Below, one piece after another: positions 45,131-56,501 of a stretch of 64,000 nt of DNA (within the stretch, counting starts at the first letter, position 1; each line of letters begins with the position of its first letter). Source of the DNA: Acanthococcus lagerstroemiae (Eukaryota > Arthropoda > Insecta > Hemiptera > Eriococcidae); the NCBI GenBank assembly GCA_031841125.1, contig CM063113.1, forward strand, positions 36,211,197 through 36,275,196, given 5' to 3'. A program made the position numbers and the translations under genes. The notes under the pieces are model-generated. The model was not told where the DNA came from and did not search any database. It worked only from the letters and a program-made list of their open reading frames with translations.

Positions 45131-46219
45131 GAAAAATGACTGCGGGTTGACCCCCCCCCCCCCACATACACATCCCCCTCGCACTGGCTCTGCTTTCTAG
45201 GGATGACTATTCTGACGCACTGAACCATTTGGACCTAGTTGCATCGACATAGGATTTGGAAACTCCCACTAGCGTATATTTTTCCTGCAATCAATACATA
45301 ATTTGTTCCCCACATCAACCAAGCTAGGCAAGATATCTTACCCGTTATTAATTGCGTCCAGATTCCATTGCCGCATCACTAAAAGCCTCTGAATATACAG
45401 CATGACTTGAAAGATACTCACCACAACACATGAAATTCCTAGTCCATGACCTTCTATTGTTGACCACGACCTAAGAAATTTTTAGGCCGTGGGCACCAAA
45501 TTTTGTAAACGCTGTGCCCTCTCCTCCAGTGGGGATGACCTGGGCCAAAGGTGAAAAATAACATGTAGGATACCCGTACTGGTAATCCCTATACAAAAAC
45601 TCGAATAAAATGGCGGTTTTTTTTTCGACTTTTCAAACCATCAAATGTGGACTTTTTTTGAGAATTACATATTTTTTCTAGCTTGCAGAAGTCGATCCCT
45701 CTGTGGTGATCCAGGGTTTGTGCAGATATTAAGTTTTCTTAGACGTTGGTAGCGTATTTTGTGTTGATAATTTCCGTCAGCACCTATCTGGAGAAAGTGT
45801 TTCATCGCTGTATTCAGGTCTTTTATAACTCATTCCTTTCTACGATTTCTTAAAATCGAGACTTCTCCATAAGCGCAATGTGAAATATCGTATTTTCGTC
45901 AGGACTAAGGGCGTAGCCTCGCTACCTGTCTTCCTCCTTTCAGCACGTCCGGAGATGCCTTATCTCTAGGTTGGTGCAAGATCCAGTTTTATTTAGTATA
46001 CATTGGTGGTGCTTCCGGATCACCACTGAGTTTGGTAAAAATGCGATGGGCTGCCCCCTCCCTTATTCGACAATCCTCTGAGAATGGTTTTTGGACTGCT
46101 CCCCTCGTTCGACAAGCCTCTGAGAACGGTTTCTATCAGCCATAGAACATCAGACTATCGGTATTCCCTTCCTCGCGTATAAATTCCATATCGAAGCCAC
46201 TACTCTCGAGCTCAACTTT
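45131..46219. other. no gene; one 45-bp duplication
   Basis: 46052-46137 holds two copies of CTCCC.T.TTCGACAA followed by CCTCTGAGAA.GGTTT. Otherwise unique-looking sequence with no long frames. Confidence 0.45.
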
Positions 46220-46740
46220 CGGTGGACTGGGTCCATCAACGCGTACAGTTTCCTTTGCCTGTCCCGTCTGTCTTGGGCGTTTTATCGCTACTCGCTGCCG
46301 TCGTGTCCGTCGTCAACGAGCTAAATTGCCGTTGCGGACGTGATGGCCTCAGTTCGTACATCATTCTCGTTTGTTGTTCTCGAATATCAGAGCGCCGGAT
46401 ACGCCGATCCGCGTTCTGGGCGGCGTAAAGCTCGCTGGAATCGACACGAGGGCGATTCATAGCTTTTACATATACTTCTAACTTCTACATACATATGTAC
46501 GAATTATGATGTTTAAACGGCCATATCATGTCACGTCGCATGTTCGCCCCGGCAGTGTCCTACAGCTCGTTAGTGCTTTTCGGTATCCGCCGGCACCGTC
46601 GCTGGCCGCCGCGCCGGGCCGCGGCCGTCGCTCGCCCACATCGCACTTGGCTGCCGCCTCCAGCATGCGGAGAGACTCTCCGTGCATTCCCAATTTACAC
46701 GCACACACGTCCGCGTCGACGTTGCAGCGTGTAAGTATCA
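46220..46740 (+). promoter_or_regulatory. CpG/GC-rich segment, candidate host exon or promoter
   Basis: GC and CpG density here are clearly above the rest of the window (for example GCCGCCGCGCCGGGCCGCGG near 46597). Long frames are open on both strands: 46506-46997 plus and 46236-46460 minus (YAAQNADRRIRRSDIREQQ). A good splice donor, GCGT then GTAAGTAT, lies at 46731. The segment is free of TIRs and LINE blocks. It could be a first exon with promoter, or an internal exon on either strand. No protein family is recognised, so the strand given is only a preference from the donor site. Confidence 0.35.
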
Positions 46741-47654
46741 GCATTTCGACGGTTTTAATATTAATGGCCGCGGTTAACGTGTCGTTATTCCCAATTAAGA
46801 TCGTAAATTCGAGCGCACCGAGTTTAATAAACATCCTGCGAGGTAGACACCGTGAAGAAAAGAGAAAAATATACTCTTTTTTATTGTCTGTCGGCGACAC
46901 TGCCAACAAATTTTTCCACATTCGTCGTATACGTTATAGGCTCTCTGTCAAAATATCATACGAATGCGACGTACGAGTAAAAAATATTAGTACGTAAATT
47001 ATATAGTCTCTCGGTTCAGGCACGGGCGAAACGATACGAGAATGTTAATTCCGCGTCGGACAGCATTTGTCGTGGTGGCCAATGCTCAGGTGCGTGACAC
47101 GTGTTCACCGATGTTCGAAGACGTTCTATGTACCTTTTCACGCATCACTTCTGCTCTTCCCAGCAATGTAAGATACAGTAAAAACTCGATTATCCGACGT
47201 CCGATTAACACAGCGCCTTTTCAGTCCCAGTATACCTCAACAGTGGCGTAGCCTAGGGGAGGTAGAGGGAGTCTAGACATTTATTTCGAGTACTGTTTTT
47301 CTTCTTCGGGCGCCATATCCAACGCCAGACGTTGGCAGGTTAGTCGGGGTAGTTTGCCGTTACTTTCCTCGCCGTCTTGTTGCGTTAGATTTTCCTTTCC
47401 CTGCGCCGAAGGGTGTGCACTGTGCAGCTGCAGTTTGCTTACTAACCTCGTGTTTCATGATGTTGAGGAAGTTGTCGCGTGCACACGCACAGTATCAATC
47501 TTTCTGATCTGGTGGTAACACGCCTTGCGATTGTAATGCCTTGTTCCTTCGAACTGGCGGAGGTTAAAGGGCGCGCTATGTTTCCACTTCGATTGACTGT
47601 CGTCGCTGTGTTTGCCAGGACGTTAGCAGGGGTATTTTCAATATCACTAGCTTT
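46741..47654. other. no gene; two solo transposon ends
   Basis: 47171-47212 (ACAGTAAAAACTCGATTATC then CGACGTCCGATTAAC) has the wording of a pogo/Tigger-type end, without a partner. CAGTGGCGTAGCCTAGG at 47241 has the wording of a hAT end, also without a partner in reach. The area 47000-47200 remains moderately GC-rich. Confidence 0.4.
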
Positions 47655-47740
47655 ACAGTGTTGGTGACACTCGAACCCAAGACGCAAGGATTGCCAGGCG
47701 GCCCGTTACCACTTGGTCACACACAGCGACTCAAGTACTA
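47655..47740 (-). repeat. tRNA-derived SINE head
   Basis: On the minus strand GTGTGACCAAGTGGTAACGG (A box) and GTCTTGGGTTCGAGTG (B box) have tRNA spacing, with GCAATCCTTGCGTC between them. It closely resembles the head at 54900-54960. Stems pair poorly, so it is not a tRNA gene. Confidence 0.65.
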
Positions 47741-47754
47741 TTACAGGATCGCCA

Positions 47755-47850
47755 CTTTTCTGGAAAAACTGGAAATCAGGGAAAAGTCTGGGAATTTTTT
47801 CAGTCAGGGGGAAAGTCATGGAAAAGTCAGGGAATTTTCGAAAAATAAAT
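47755..47850 (+). repeat. GGAAAAGTCAGGGAATTTT word array
   Basis: Five or so variants of GGAAAAGTCAGGGAATTTT in 90 bases. This word is known from non-autonomous elements of many animals and also occurs in the hAT-like element at 24314. Confidence 0.7.
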
Positions 47851-49091
47851 TCTTAATAAGATTGCATGGTTTGAAAGTATTATGGTGGTTGGTACCCATT
47901 TTTAGTTCTATGTAAGATTTTTGTTAACTGCATATTGGTATAAATTACGTTACTAGAAACTGAAAAAAAATTGAGTGACAACACTGATGAATGAACTTCC
48001 AACCAGCAGGCTTACCCGTTGAGAAAAAATTGAGAAGTGAATCTGGGACGAGCAGCTTCGCTATTCGAAGAGGGTCGGCTGGGAAACAAGTGATTTTATG
48101 GTCTGTGGTGGAAAAACCAACACTTCAGTGTGTTTTTACTATTTGAAAATCAGTTCAAAGCTGCAAACTGCAGTCGCGCAGCAAGGTGAAGATCAATAAG
48201 CAACTTTCTCTGAAGGACCTGTCTACAAAAAATGACTCTCAAATTTGAATGAATCGAATCTAATCTTCTGTTATTTAATTCAAACAGTTCAGGAGGCATA
48301 TTAGAAATTGTAATTCTTCATATCCGCTAAAGACAAAGGAAGAATTTATTTCGATTCAAATACAGATTACAATTTGAACAGGCATAACCAAGATTATTAT
48401 CAATACTATCAACACTTGTTAACAGGTATGCAGTTTTGAGAACATTGGAAGTACATTTGTTCCTCATAAATTTTGTAACTCAGCATTGACAGAGAACGAT
48501 TGAAAAATAATCTACCGCAACTTACACATATCATTCATTGTAGGTCATGTTTTATTGTTCACGATGACATTTCCTTAGTTCTTCCCGTTTTGTTTAGTAA
48601 ATTTGGAGTCTGTGTTGTAGTATTTCTCCTCGATGCTTCTTGTATGTAATTATACAGTTCTGCTTCTGGTTTTCTAATCTACGATTATAAACTCTCTGTG
48701 CATCAAGTAGAAAGGTTTTATCTTGTACTTGTTCACTAGCTAATTGTTCATTTGCTCCACGGCATATTCCCGCAATCGCCACAGAGGAGTACGCTGCTAA
48801 CCTATTATTTTGTCTTCAGGTGAAGACAGCCACAACGCTTCATTGCTCGAAACCTGAAACAGAATACTTACTATTAATACGTACTTTCATCATATTTATG
48901 AGACATAATTCACTTCGCATTATTCCTTTAAACATTTTCTATAGGGGGTGCGGTGTCCCGGGGCCAGTTTGGCATGCGTGCATCGCCATACGCCCCTGTA
49001 TCATCGAATAAGAGTATCACAGAAGTATATATTTCAAAGGAACATGTCTCACTTGATCCAGATTTGATCAGAATTCACGAACAATTCACTC
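47851..49091. other. no gene recognised
   Basis: A minus-strand frame 48594-48782 (62 codons, AIAGICRGANEQLASEQVQD) is protein-like in composition but unrecognised. 48946-49000 is a copy of the short repeat at 37225. Nothing else seen. Confidence 0.4.
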
Positions 49092-50208
49092 ATAAGGCCA
49101 AGTGCCAAATCTTGGTCACTTTTTCGTTACGCTGTGACGTCACACCGAATAGTCTGTTGGTGCTGCCACCTATCTTAACTCGTAGAACAGACCTTCCTCT
49201 TCAATTTATACCACTTGGCCGATGAAATAAAGTGTCTTGGGTGCTTTTTATCAGTGATTGAAAAATGTTGTTCCAAAAACGTGAAAATTTCCTATGTGAA
49301 AAAGTAGTCGACTTCGAAAAATCGAGATGGTAATTAATTTTATGATAACTGTAGAAACATTTTTGGTTTAATATGATGCTAACATACTACAGTAATGATT
49401 TTCTTCATGTTTTGACAAATTTGATTTTTTTCCCCCATCATACAAACTAACTTTGAAAATAAGCAAAATGCTGTACAAAAAATTTGAATTCCTGGAATGT
49501 TATCGCATATAAATCGATTCTGATGAGTGAAAACACCTTTTTTAATCAAGTAGAAATGATTTTGATGAAAATTTTTAACAAATGATTTTTTTGATTTTTG
49601 GAGTGACCAATATTTGGCACCTCACTTTTTTAAACAACATTTGGCACTAAATTTTTTTCAATTTGAAATTTGATTTTAGGACTGTACTGATCAATCAATA
49701 TATTGAAGAAACTGTAGACATTTTCCATGTGTAACTTATTTACTAAGTGTCTGTAAGTAAATTGTGTTCAAAAATGTGAAAATTTGCGTCAAAATTTTTG
49801 GTGCCAAATGTTGGTCAATTTTTGCAAGTGCCAAAAAATCTTGACCGATCAAGATTTTTTTTGTTGAAAATTCAAATACTCATATCTCATTAAGTTTTTT
49901 AGTTAGCGGGTTCCGCCTCGCACTTTTATGTCTTATTTGCCTCCTAGTTTTTACACATTTTGGGAAAATTTGAATCGAAGGGGTGACCAACATTTGGCAC
50001 CTAGTGCCAAATCTTGTTTTCTGGAAGTTTTATCAAACTTAGATGAGGAGGGGAGGGGTTGATTTTTTTCAATCACAACCTCCTTAAAAGGTAGTTAAAG
50101 GATAACATTTTTGTATGCTGGTTTGAAATTTACCTCCCCTCCCCCGACCGCCACGGACCACCCCAGGGGACCTAAAAAAAACTATCAAGATTTGGCACTT
50201 TGCCTTAT
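49092..50208. mobile_element. 1.1-kb TIR element rich in GTGCCAAA words
   Basis: ATAAGGCCAAGTGCCAAATC and, at the right, GATTTGGCACTTTGCCTTAT are inverted (about 22 of 23). GTGCCAAA or its complement TTTGGCAC recurs about eight times inside, several as close inverted pairs (near 49610, 49800-49835 and 49990-50012). No transposase frame. No target duplication could be fixed. Confidence 0.75.
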
Positions 50209-51479
50209 CATTGGTCAGATAATTACTGAGAAGGCAAGAAAATCCTATATCGTACACTCGGATATATGCAACATCGCTACTGCGAAAAGAATATACTGCT
50301 AATAAGACGAATTTCCTGCTGGACATGTTCTACTTGGTTCGATTCAAACGAATTGAAGAGCTCTTTTCCAAAGTAGCCTAATTCAATTTCTGTAAAAAGT
50401 GAGTTTGAAGCGCCATCTTGTGGTACAATATGGAAGCTATAGAAAGTAGGTTTCCCTACATCCCCATCTCCTTTCATTTCAGTGTTACCAGAAATTTAAA
50501 AAAACGTTGGTTTCCAAAGTGGCCTAAGTCAAAATGTCTTCCAGAGTGACATAAGGCCAGAATATGCGTACTTTCGTATCGAAAGGCCCACTCTATCGAT
50601 CTGAAGTAATGACCAGCGGGTAATAATACTTGGTCAAAATGAGCCTAACCAGAAGTCTGTAAGTGCAAAACTCAGCCTTCCACAGAAATTTGAAAACTGA
50701 GAATAGAAAACTGAAGTTTCGAGAAAAAACGCGTTTAAAGTTTTGGTTCTAAATTTTGGAAAAAAAGTGGTATTCTATGTACATTTTTCGATCCGCGAAT
50801 GAAAACTTTAGGTTTTTATCAATGCAAAATGGTATAGAAAAAGGTTTCTTTCGACGCTGGAAACGCTGAAACAATTTCATGGGGGAAAAAAGGTTATACG
50901 ACGAAGTGGGTCTTTCTGTAAAAATTAATGTAAAAAGTAACATCTGAAAGAAAACTTGTTAAAATCATTCACAGCAGCGTATTGCAGCCAACCGATAGCC
51001 GAAAGCTGAAAGCCGTGTTCAACCAAAATTTTCATCAAGAAGCCAAAAACCAAAAAAGTCAACTTTTTGTAATCCCAAAAGAATCTCTGGTGACAGCGAA
51101 AAGTTATGTTAAGCCGTATATTTTCTCAGGGTCGAAAGTTTAAGCCAAAAGCCGAAGCTGAATTTTTTGGCTGTAATACACTTGAAGTGGGCGTCCTTTC
51201 TCACTTGACACGTTTTGTCCTATAAGTGAATAAAAAAGTGTAGAGATTTTTCAGATTTTTCCATTTCAGCCCCATTCTCAACCCAGATGCCTCAATTCTC
51301 AAATTCGAGTCAAAATGTTACTAAATCTTGGTTCTGTGACCTTGAATCCATATAAAATTATATCCATGTATTGTATTTACTGATGAATTAAGAATGCGAC
51401 CCCTCTCCTTACCTTTAGATGCCTCAGGTCTCAAGGTAGAGCGAATGTAATTTTAAAATCGAATTTGGCGAACCGAATA
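50209..51479. other. no gene; AAGCCGAAAGC word patch
   Basis: 50990-51170 repeats AGCCGAAAGCTGAAAGCCG-like words loosely. Other frames (for example 50749-50943 minus) lack motifs. Confidence 0.4.
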
Positions 51480-52090
51480 ACTGATGAAACGACATTCATA
51501 TTGCATTTTGTGCAAATTTTTAGCTCCATCCTCTCGCACTTATGTACTTCAATTCATAAATTAGAAGCAATTTATTGCCAGAAATGTCTTCAGTGACCCT
51601 TGAAACCTGTAACACGACATCCGTATTGTATTTTGTGAAAATTTTGAGTTCCCTTCCCCTTCCGGGTACCACAGTCTGCAAATCAGAAGAAAATCGTCAT
51701 CAGAAATGAATTCCAATAAAACGACATCCTTATTGCAGTTTGCAGAGACGGGACTTGATTTTCAGTTGGGGAGGGGGGTAGAGGAGAAAAATTTGCCGAC
51801 AGATATTTTTTTGAAAACTGAAAATTCGTCGACAAGATTTGTAAAAAAATTAAAAATTTGCCGAATTTTCAATCAAAATATTTTTTAATTGAAAATGAAA
51901 AAAGTAAACAAACAAACAAACAAACAAACAAACGTTTTTAAAAAATGAAAAATTCAAATGAACAGTTTTAGTTTGTCGACTGCTGAATTATTGGGGGGGG
52001 GGGAGGGGGTTCAAGCCATTACCCTCTCAGTTTCGTCCCTGGCAGTTTGTAAACATTTTGAGCCCCGTCCCCTCCTCAGTATCGTCGTTT
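51480..52090 (+). repeat. tandem repeat, period about 107-124 bp, interrupted by a MITE
   Basis: AAACGACATTCATATTGCAT (51487), ACACGACATCCGTATTGTAT (51611) and AAACGACATCCTTATTGCAG (51719) start three units, each continuing TTTGT(G/A)...ATTTTGAG.CCC and a C-rich end. The third is split by the hAT-like MITE at 51743-52041. Confidence 0.75.
51743..52041. mobile_element. 299-bp hAT-like MITE
   Basis: CAGAGACGGGACTTGA and, at the right read inward, CAGGGACGAAACTGAG are the ends. The duplication GCAGTTTG is exact (51735-51742 and 52042-52049). The neighbouring tandem units show the uninterrupted sequence. Inside are a (CAAA)n run at 51905-51933 and a G run near 51995. Confidence 0.93.
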
Positions 52091-53494
52091 TGAATTTACA
52101 GCTAAACCGGTATCATAATCGAATTCTCCGACCTTGAACCCCCGTTTAGCTCACATCTCGCTTCAATGATTCGCATTAATGAAGATTTTAGAAATGTGAT
52201 ACTGATGAACACAGGAGAATTTCAAAATGAGGTATCTAAGGATACGGAAGAAGAGAAAATTTCCAGATATATGTGCATGGGGATAATGGGAAACATTTGC
52301 TTAGAGCGTGGGGGAAAAAGGTGCTCCATCAGGGAGCGAAAACAATTTTTTGAACACAAGCGCAGAGCGGTATAGTGCCGTGCGCGCGCCGATTTTGACC
52401 TTGCTTCCTACGCCAGAAAGGGTTAATCCGCCCCTGACTAATGTGTATCCCTTTGGTTCGCTGAAGATGGTGAGACCAATATCAAAAATCTATGCTTTCC
52501 CTGTAAGATCTTGTGTTGGTATGTGGCAAAGTGAGAGTCTTTTTCGACTCTCTATTTGGGTAACTTTGACAACCGTTACGAAAGACAATAAAAGACCTTT
52601 CGTGGGTAGAATTTAATGAGGAACAATTTGAGCTCAAATGGTTTTTGCTTACAGTAGATATTTCTCGAGTTTGTATGGCAGAACTGATGAGGAACGCTCA
52701 GCCCTCTAGAGAACGAAGGTCTACCGAAATTTTAGTGAAATTTTAGGATGTTGACTAGGAAAGTGAACTAATTCAACGCTTCTCAAATGTTTGCGAATTT
52801 ATTTCCTTATTAGCTTGGACTGCGAGGAAAACAGAAAGAAAACGCTCCTCCTCTGCATATGAAGTTTTTTTTTGGTACGTTCCTGTTTTCTTTCATCTTC
52901 TTTTCTGTACTCCGTGGTTTTGAGGAATTGGCCCTTGTTAGCCCCTTACGTACAGCCAGCGAACATTGTAGCTGAAAATAGTAGTTGACGATTGGAACTA
53001 AGCGATTAGTTATTACCTGAAACTTGATATGAAGCGAGACAGGTAGCAGATATAACCAACCCGATTAGGAAGCCGAGCACGTACATGTATCTTACTGTCT
53101 CGATGACCCTGCGTTAATTATCGGGGTAACGTGCTAATGAGAATGGCTGTTTATCGCTAATTATTACCATCAAACACATTTCTACAGTCGATTTCCGTCG
53201 TCAAGTGTATCGTGAAGTTGTTATTATGGTCGAGCTTAACGATTCCAAGCCCCGAATTTGATGAGGGCGTTTATTCGATCCGCATATGTTGAAACAAGAA
53301 AACTCTTTTTAATTGATCGAGCCGGTAGACTCAATTGACGCTTGTAAATATCCTAACAAAAAATTCCTCGTACGCCACTAGGTCGGATCGTGGTAATTGA
53401 AATACATTGGAAACATGAGGGCGTAATACGAGGATGAGTTCGAGCTGAATTTCCCTTCGGCGTGTGTCTGGTATCTGAACCAGCATTATATTTT
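52091..53494. other. no gene; possible conserved non-coding stretch
   Basis: 52920-53340 is unique, even in base composition and free of repeats, with several homeodomain-type TAATTA or TTAATTA words (about 53115, 53160, 53310). It is the sort of sequence seen in enhancers, but nothing here proves function. The frames at 52166-52616 are unrecognised. Confidence 0.25.
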
Positions 53495-54061
53495 TCATTT
53501 TAAAAGGTTCATTGGCTGTAACTGCCTTCTGCAGTTGTTTCGGCAAGCCTGCATACAGCGGTTCCCGAACTGCCCTCTTTCTATGTATTCTTCGAACATA
53601 TGGTCGGATCGAAATGGAACAAGCAGAATCTTAGTACGGAGGCTTAGTTTCTGAAGTCGTGAAAGACTTCTCTCTTTAAACGGCGCAGTTGATGGATCCG
53701 CCGACTTAGAAAGAGATTTCTTCGTACACTTCGTTGGATATGTTGAGAGAAGCATAAAGCGTTTAACTAGTAACGAAAAACTTGGGAACGAGCCAAGCAA
53801 CAAGAAATATGTGGCTCCACCTGGAGAAAATTTGGAAAAATTCAGATGCAGATGAAATTTGGTCTTCATGGTTATTAGGTATGCGTATGAATATTTTTGA
53901 AATTCTGCGGATTGCCCTTCCCCCAGAAGAAAAAGATGAACACAACTTTTAAATGGCAACGTCTCACTCAGAATCTCAAATGAGTCTGCTAAGTCGTATA
54001 GCATTTCAAGGAATACTAAATGAGTGTGAACGAGTCTAAGAAGTTGTAAATGAATCTTCAA
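53495..54061 (-). CDS. 188-codon open frame, longest unexplained frame, unrecognised
   Basis: The minus-strand frame starts at an ATG (54061) and stops at 53495. The first 25 codons come from the AGTCTTGA-type array (53960-54061), the rest from unique sequence. The product would be basic and leucine-rich with a hydrophobic stretch (YFLLLGSFPSFSLLV) near residue 86. No domain or catalytic motif is recognisable and a second frame is open on the same strand. Chance is the likeliest explanation; an exon is possible. Confidence 0.15.
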   Translation of the reverse strand: MKIHLQLLRLVHTHLVFLEMLYDLADSFEILSETLPFKSCVHLFLLGEGQSAEFQKYSYAYLITMKTKFHLHLNFSKFSPGGATYFLLLGSFPSFSLLVKRFMLLSTYPTKCTKKSLSKSADPSTAPFKERSLSRLQKLSLRTKILLVPFRSDHMFEEYIERGQFGNRCMQACRNNCRRQLQPMNLLK

Positions 54062-54510
54062 GAGTCGTACCGAATTTTAAAGCAAACTGAAAGAGTTTTA
54101 CAAAGTCTTAGACAAGTTTTTGAGTATCTTGAATAGATTTTGAAAAGTTTCAAAAATCTCGCGGAAGAGTGGAGGAATTTTTATTTGTCTTGACTCAGTC
54201 ATGTTGATCGTTTAAAATCTTGGACGAATCTTGAACAGTCAATGAGTTTTAAATAAGAGCCTTGAAAAATCTTGAACAAAACAAGTCTGGAAGAGTCTTG
54301 AATGAGCGTTGAGGAGTCTTGGTTAGTTTTAAGGAATCTTTTAGACGCTTATGCATTTCTTAAATAGCAATAACAATTCGAAAAAGTGTCTCGAAGAGCC
54401 ATAATCAAGCCTGGTTAAGCCAAGAGGGTCACAAATGAGTTTTGAACAGTTTTAGCGAATCTTTAATAAGTTGGGAGAGCCGCAATGAGTTGAAACAGTC
54501 TAAAGATCGA
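53960..54510 (-). repeat. degenerate array of AGTCTTGAA words
   Basis: Variants of GAGTCTTGAAGAGTCTTGAA recur at 10 to 20-base spacing with many substitutions, the complement of the word class at 18319-19180. A short patch lies also at 59863-60015. Confidence 0.65.
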
Positions 54511-54837
54511 AGATTGAACAGGGACTCGGAATCGGTCTCAAAATCGGAACTGCTCTGATCTAGCTTGAATTGCTGAGCAAATTTTTCACTCCGGTTCCAG
54601 CTCCAAATCCATGTAAAATTTTTGAAATCGCTCAGTCAAATAATTTTCTACAGGCTCCGGCTCCAGTTTTGACTAAACGTTCTTTTGAAGGTTCCGGCTT
54701 GAGATTTGGCTTTACCAAAGATATGATTTTGTACTTCGGATTCGATTGTTATCAGGCGGGTGGGTATAGGGAGGGGGAGGGGTCGGAAGAAGTAAAGGTG
54801 TAAGTAGAGGGGGAAGGGGGATATAGATGTAGTTTCC
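54511..54837. other. no gene; GGCTCCGGCTCCAG patch and G-rich end
   Basis: GGTTCCAGCTCC, GGCTCCGGCTCC and GGTTCCGGCTTG recur between 54590 and 54700. A purine run rich in GGGGAGGGG follows at 54765-54830. Confidence 0.4.
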
Positions 54838-54889
54838 CCTAGCTTCTACTTCATTCAGTGTCTTAACATTCCACGCCCCTATTTTCAAT
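54838..54889 (-). pseudogene. LINE endonuclease N-terminus scrap
   Basis: On the minus strand the sequence reads IGAWNVKTLNEVEAR. This matches the start of the apurinic endonuclease domain of many LINEs (..ATWNVRTL...). Only about 16 residues remain, between a G-rich tract and a SINE head. Confidence 0.55.
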
Positions 54890-54899
54890 TCTGGTTGCT

Positions 54900-55200
54900 G
54901 TGTGGCCTAGTGATAACGTGCCCGCTTCGCAATCCTTTCGTCCTGGGTTCAAAGTAGAAATCCCTCTACGTCTTCTACATATAATACTTATTCAATAGAG
55001 AATCCAACTCGAATTGGAATAAAAGGGCAACGTTTTGGACTTCACAGAGAAAACACAAACGGAGTAGGCCAGTGACGTGACAGGCAGACGAGATTGGTCA
55101 GGTGGCCGGCTCAAACTGGTTCTCTGTAGCCAAAATCGGGAGAAAATTATCTGAAATGAGCTAGGCTTATGCCCAAAAGTGGGCTATCTGAGTGCTGAGT
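54900..55200 (+). repeat. tRNA-derived SINE
   Basis: TGTGTGGCCTAGTGATAACG (A box) and TCCTGGGTTCAAAGT (B box) have tRNA spacing and match the head at 47655-47740 on the other strand. The body to about 55200 includes GGACTTCACAGAGAAAACAC and a palindrome GCCCAAAAGTGGGC. The 3' limit is a guess. Confidence 0.6.
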
Positions 55201-55308
55201 CCTTGGCGGCGTGGATTCGCCCGCCTTTCGATACCAAAAATGTAATTTACAGATATCAGGCACTGAGTTTATATAAGCCTTATAATCAAAATACTAAAAA
55301 TATAGTAC

Positions 55309-55412
55309 GCCATTTTGAATCCACCCGCGCCCGTGGATGCCGAATGCGACTATGCGGAGCATACCGCGTAGTTAATTCGGCTTCCACGGGCGCGCTTGGA
55401 TCCAAAATGACA
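55309..55412. mobile_element. GC-rich palindromic MITE, 49-bp arms
   Basis: Arms 55309-55357 and 55364-55412 share CCATTTTG, ATCCA, CGCGCCCGTGGA, GCCGAAT and ACTA.GCGG in inverted order around the 6-base loop AGCATA. It is GC-rich in an AT-rich setting and would form a stable hairpin. Confidence 0.8.
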
Positions 55413-55875
55413 TCTGGTTACACTTCAGTTTTGAAAGTGCTGTAGGATGATTCTTGGTAATTGTCCTAATTCAAAATTCAAATTTTACTCTATTTTTGGG
55501 TGTGAGATTGTCATCCAGCTATTCATAAATACATATCTACAAGTGTAAATCATAGAAATTTTTTGTTCGCGAAGTATATTTACATTTTTTGGGGGGAAAT
55601 TCTAAATACGGGAATGAGAACTGGTCCACGGACGCGAATTCTTTTCCGACGAAGTTTTTCCGCTTTTCTTTTCTCATGTAAAATTTCTTCTCGACTTTTC
55701 CTTTTTTTTTTTTTTTTTTTTGCGCCATCTCCTTAAAAAAGTCGAATTTTTAATGAATAACCTCATTTCCATGGATCACATCTCAGTCCTGTAAAAATGC
55801 GAAATTATATCAACTTCCACGGGAATGAGAAACACAGAAATGAGAATTTCACCGTAAAATACGTCTAGTTGATAT
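55413..55875. other. no gene recognised
   Basis: AT-rich; T run at 55701-55721. Minus-strand frame 55537-55728 is mostly the A/T run. Confidence 0.4.
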
Positions 55876-56131
55876 CAGGGGCGAATGCCTGTCTCCCCCC
55901 CCCCTCGGGCTTCTGAATTTGAACGTAAAATATGCAAAAATGAGTAATTTTTCGCCTTTAAAACACTTTTTTCCGAAAAATTTTCGCTCAAGCAATAATT
56001 TTACCTTCATTTTCATAAATAGTTCTCCAATGTCGGCGATTTTTAAAAAATACCCCAATTTTCGACTTTTTCTTCCTTGGAAATCTTACTTTGCCCCCTT
56101 CCCCCTTGGGGAAATTCTGGTTACGCCACTA
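55876..56131. mobile_element. probable hAT-like MITE, 256 bp
   Basis: CAGGGGCGAATGCC at the left and GGTTACGCCACTA at the right have hAT-type wording (CAG.GGCG). C and G runs lie just inside both ends. No 8-bp duplication is visible, so the ends are not fixed. Confidence 0.45.
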
Positions 56132-56501
56132 ATACAGAAGTGTGTGTACGGCTTTCGTCTTACAAAATTCAGTGTTGGCACACTTGAGGACACAAATTGT
56201 TGATGAACGAGAAAGAGGACTTAGTTTGTTATACTTCTACAACAAAAAACTTTGCCACGGAAATTAGGGTCAAGAATACACAACCGACGTCTTCATCACA
56301 CTTCGGCACACTGATTAACCTTGACGTTAGGGGTGGAAAACTTATCGATTATAATTAATTATTTTATTTTAAAAGAAATTTGTAACGAATAGGGATGGTC
56401 AAAAACAGGGAATTTATTTTAATTCCTAAATAGATTCCCTACCTGGAAATTTTGGGTGGAAAAATCGGAAGGATCGGGAATTTTCGTACATTCATATATT
56501 T
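56132..56501. other. no gene recognised
   Basis: AT-rich with no repeat detected. Confidence 0.4.

Noticed and set aside
45900..45930. GGGCGTAGCCTCGCTACC as a hAT end
   Set aside because: Only one end and no duplication; similarity too short.
47241..47260. CAGTGGCGTAGCCTAGG as the left end of a hAT element
   Set aside because: Wording fits, but no matching right end or 8-bp duplication was found within reach; noted only as a solo end.
51706..51888. 60-codon plus-strand frame
   Set aside because: Spans the junction of a tandem repeat and a hAT-like MITE.
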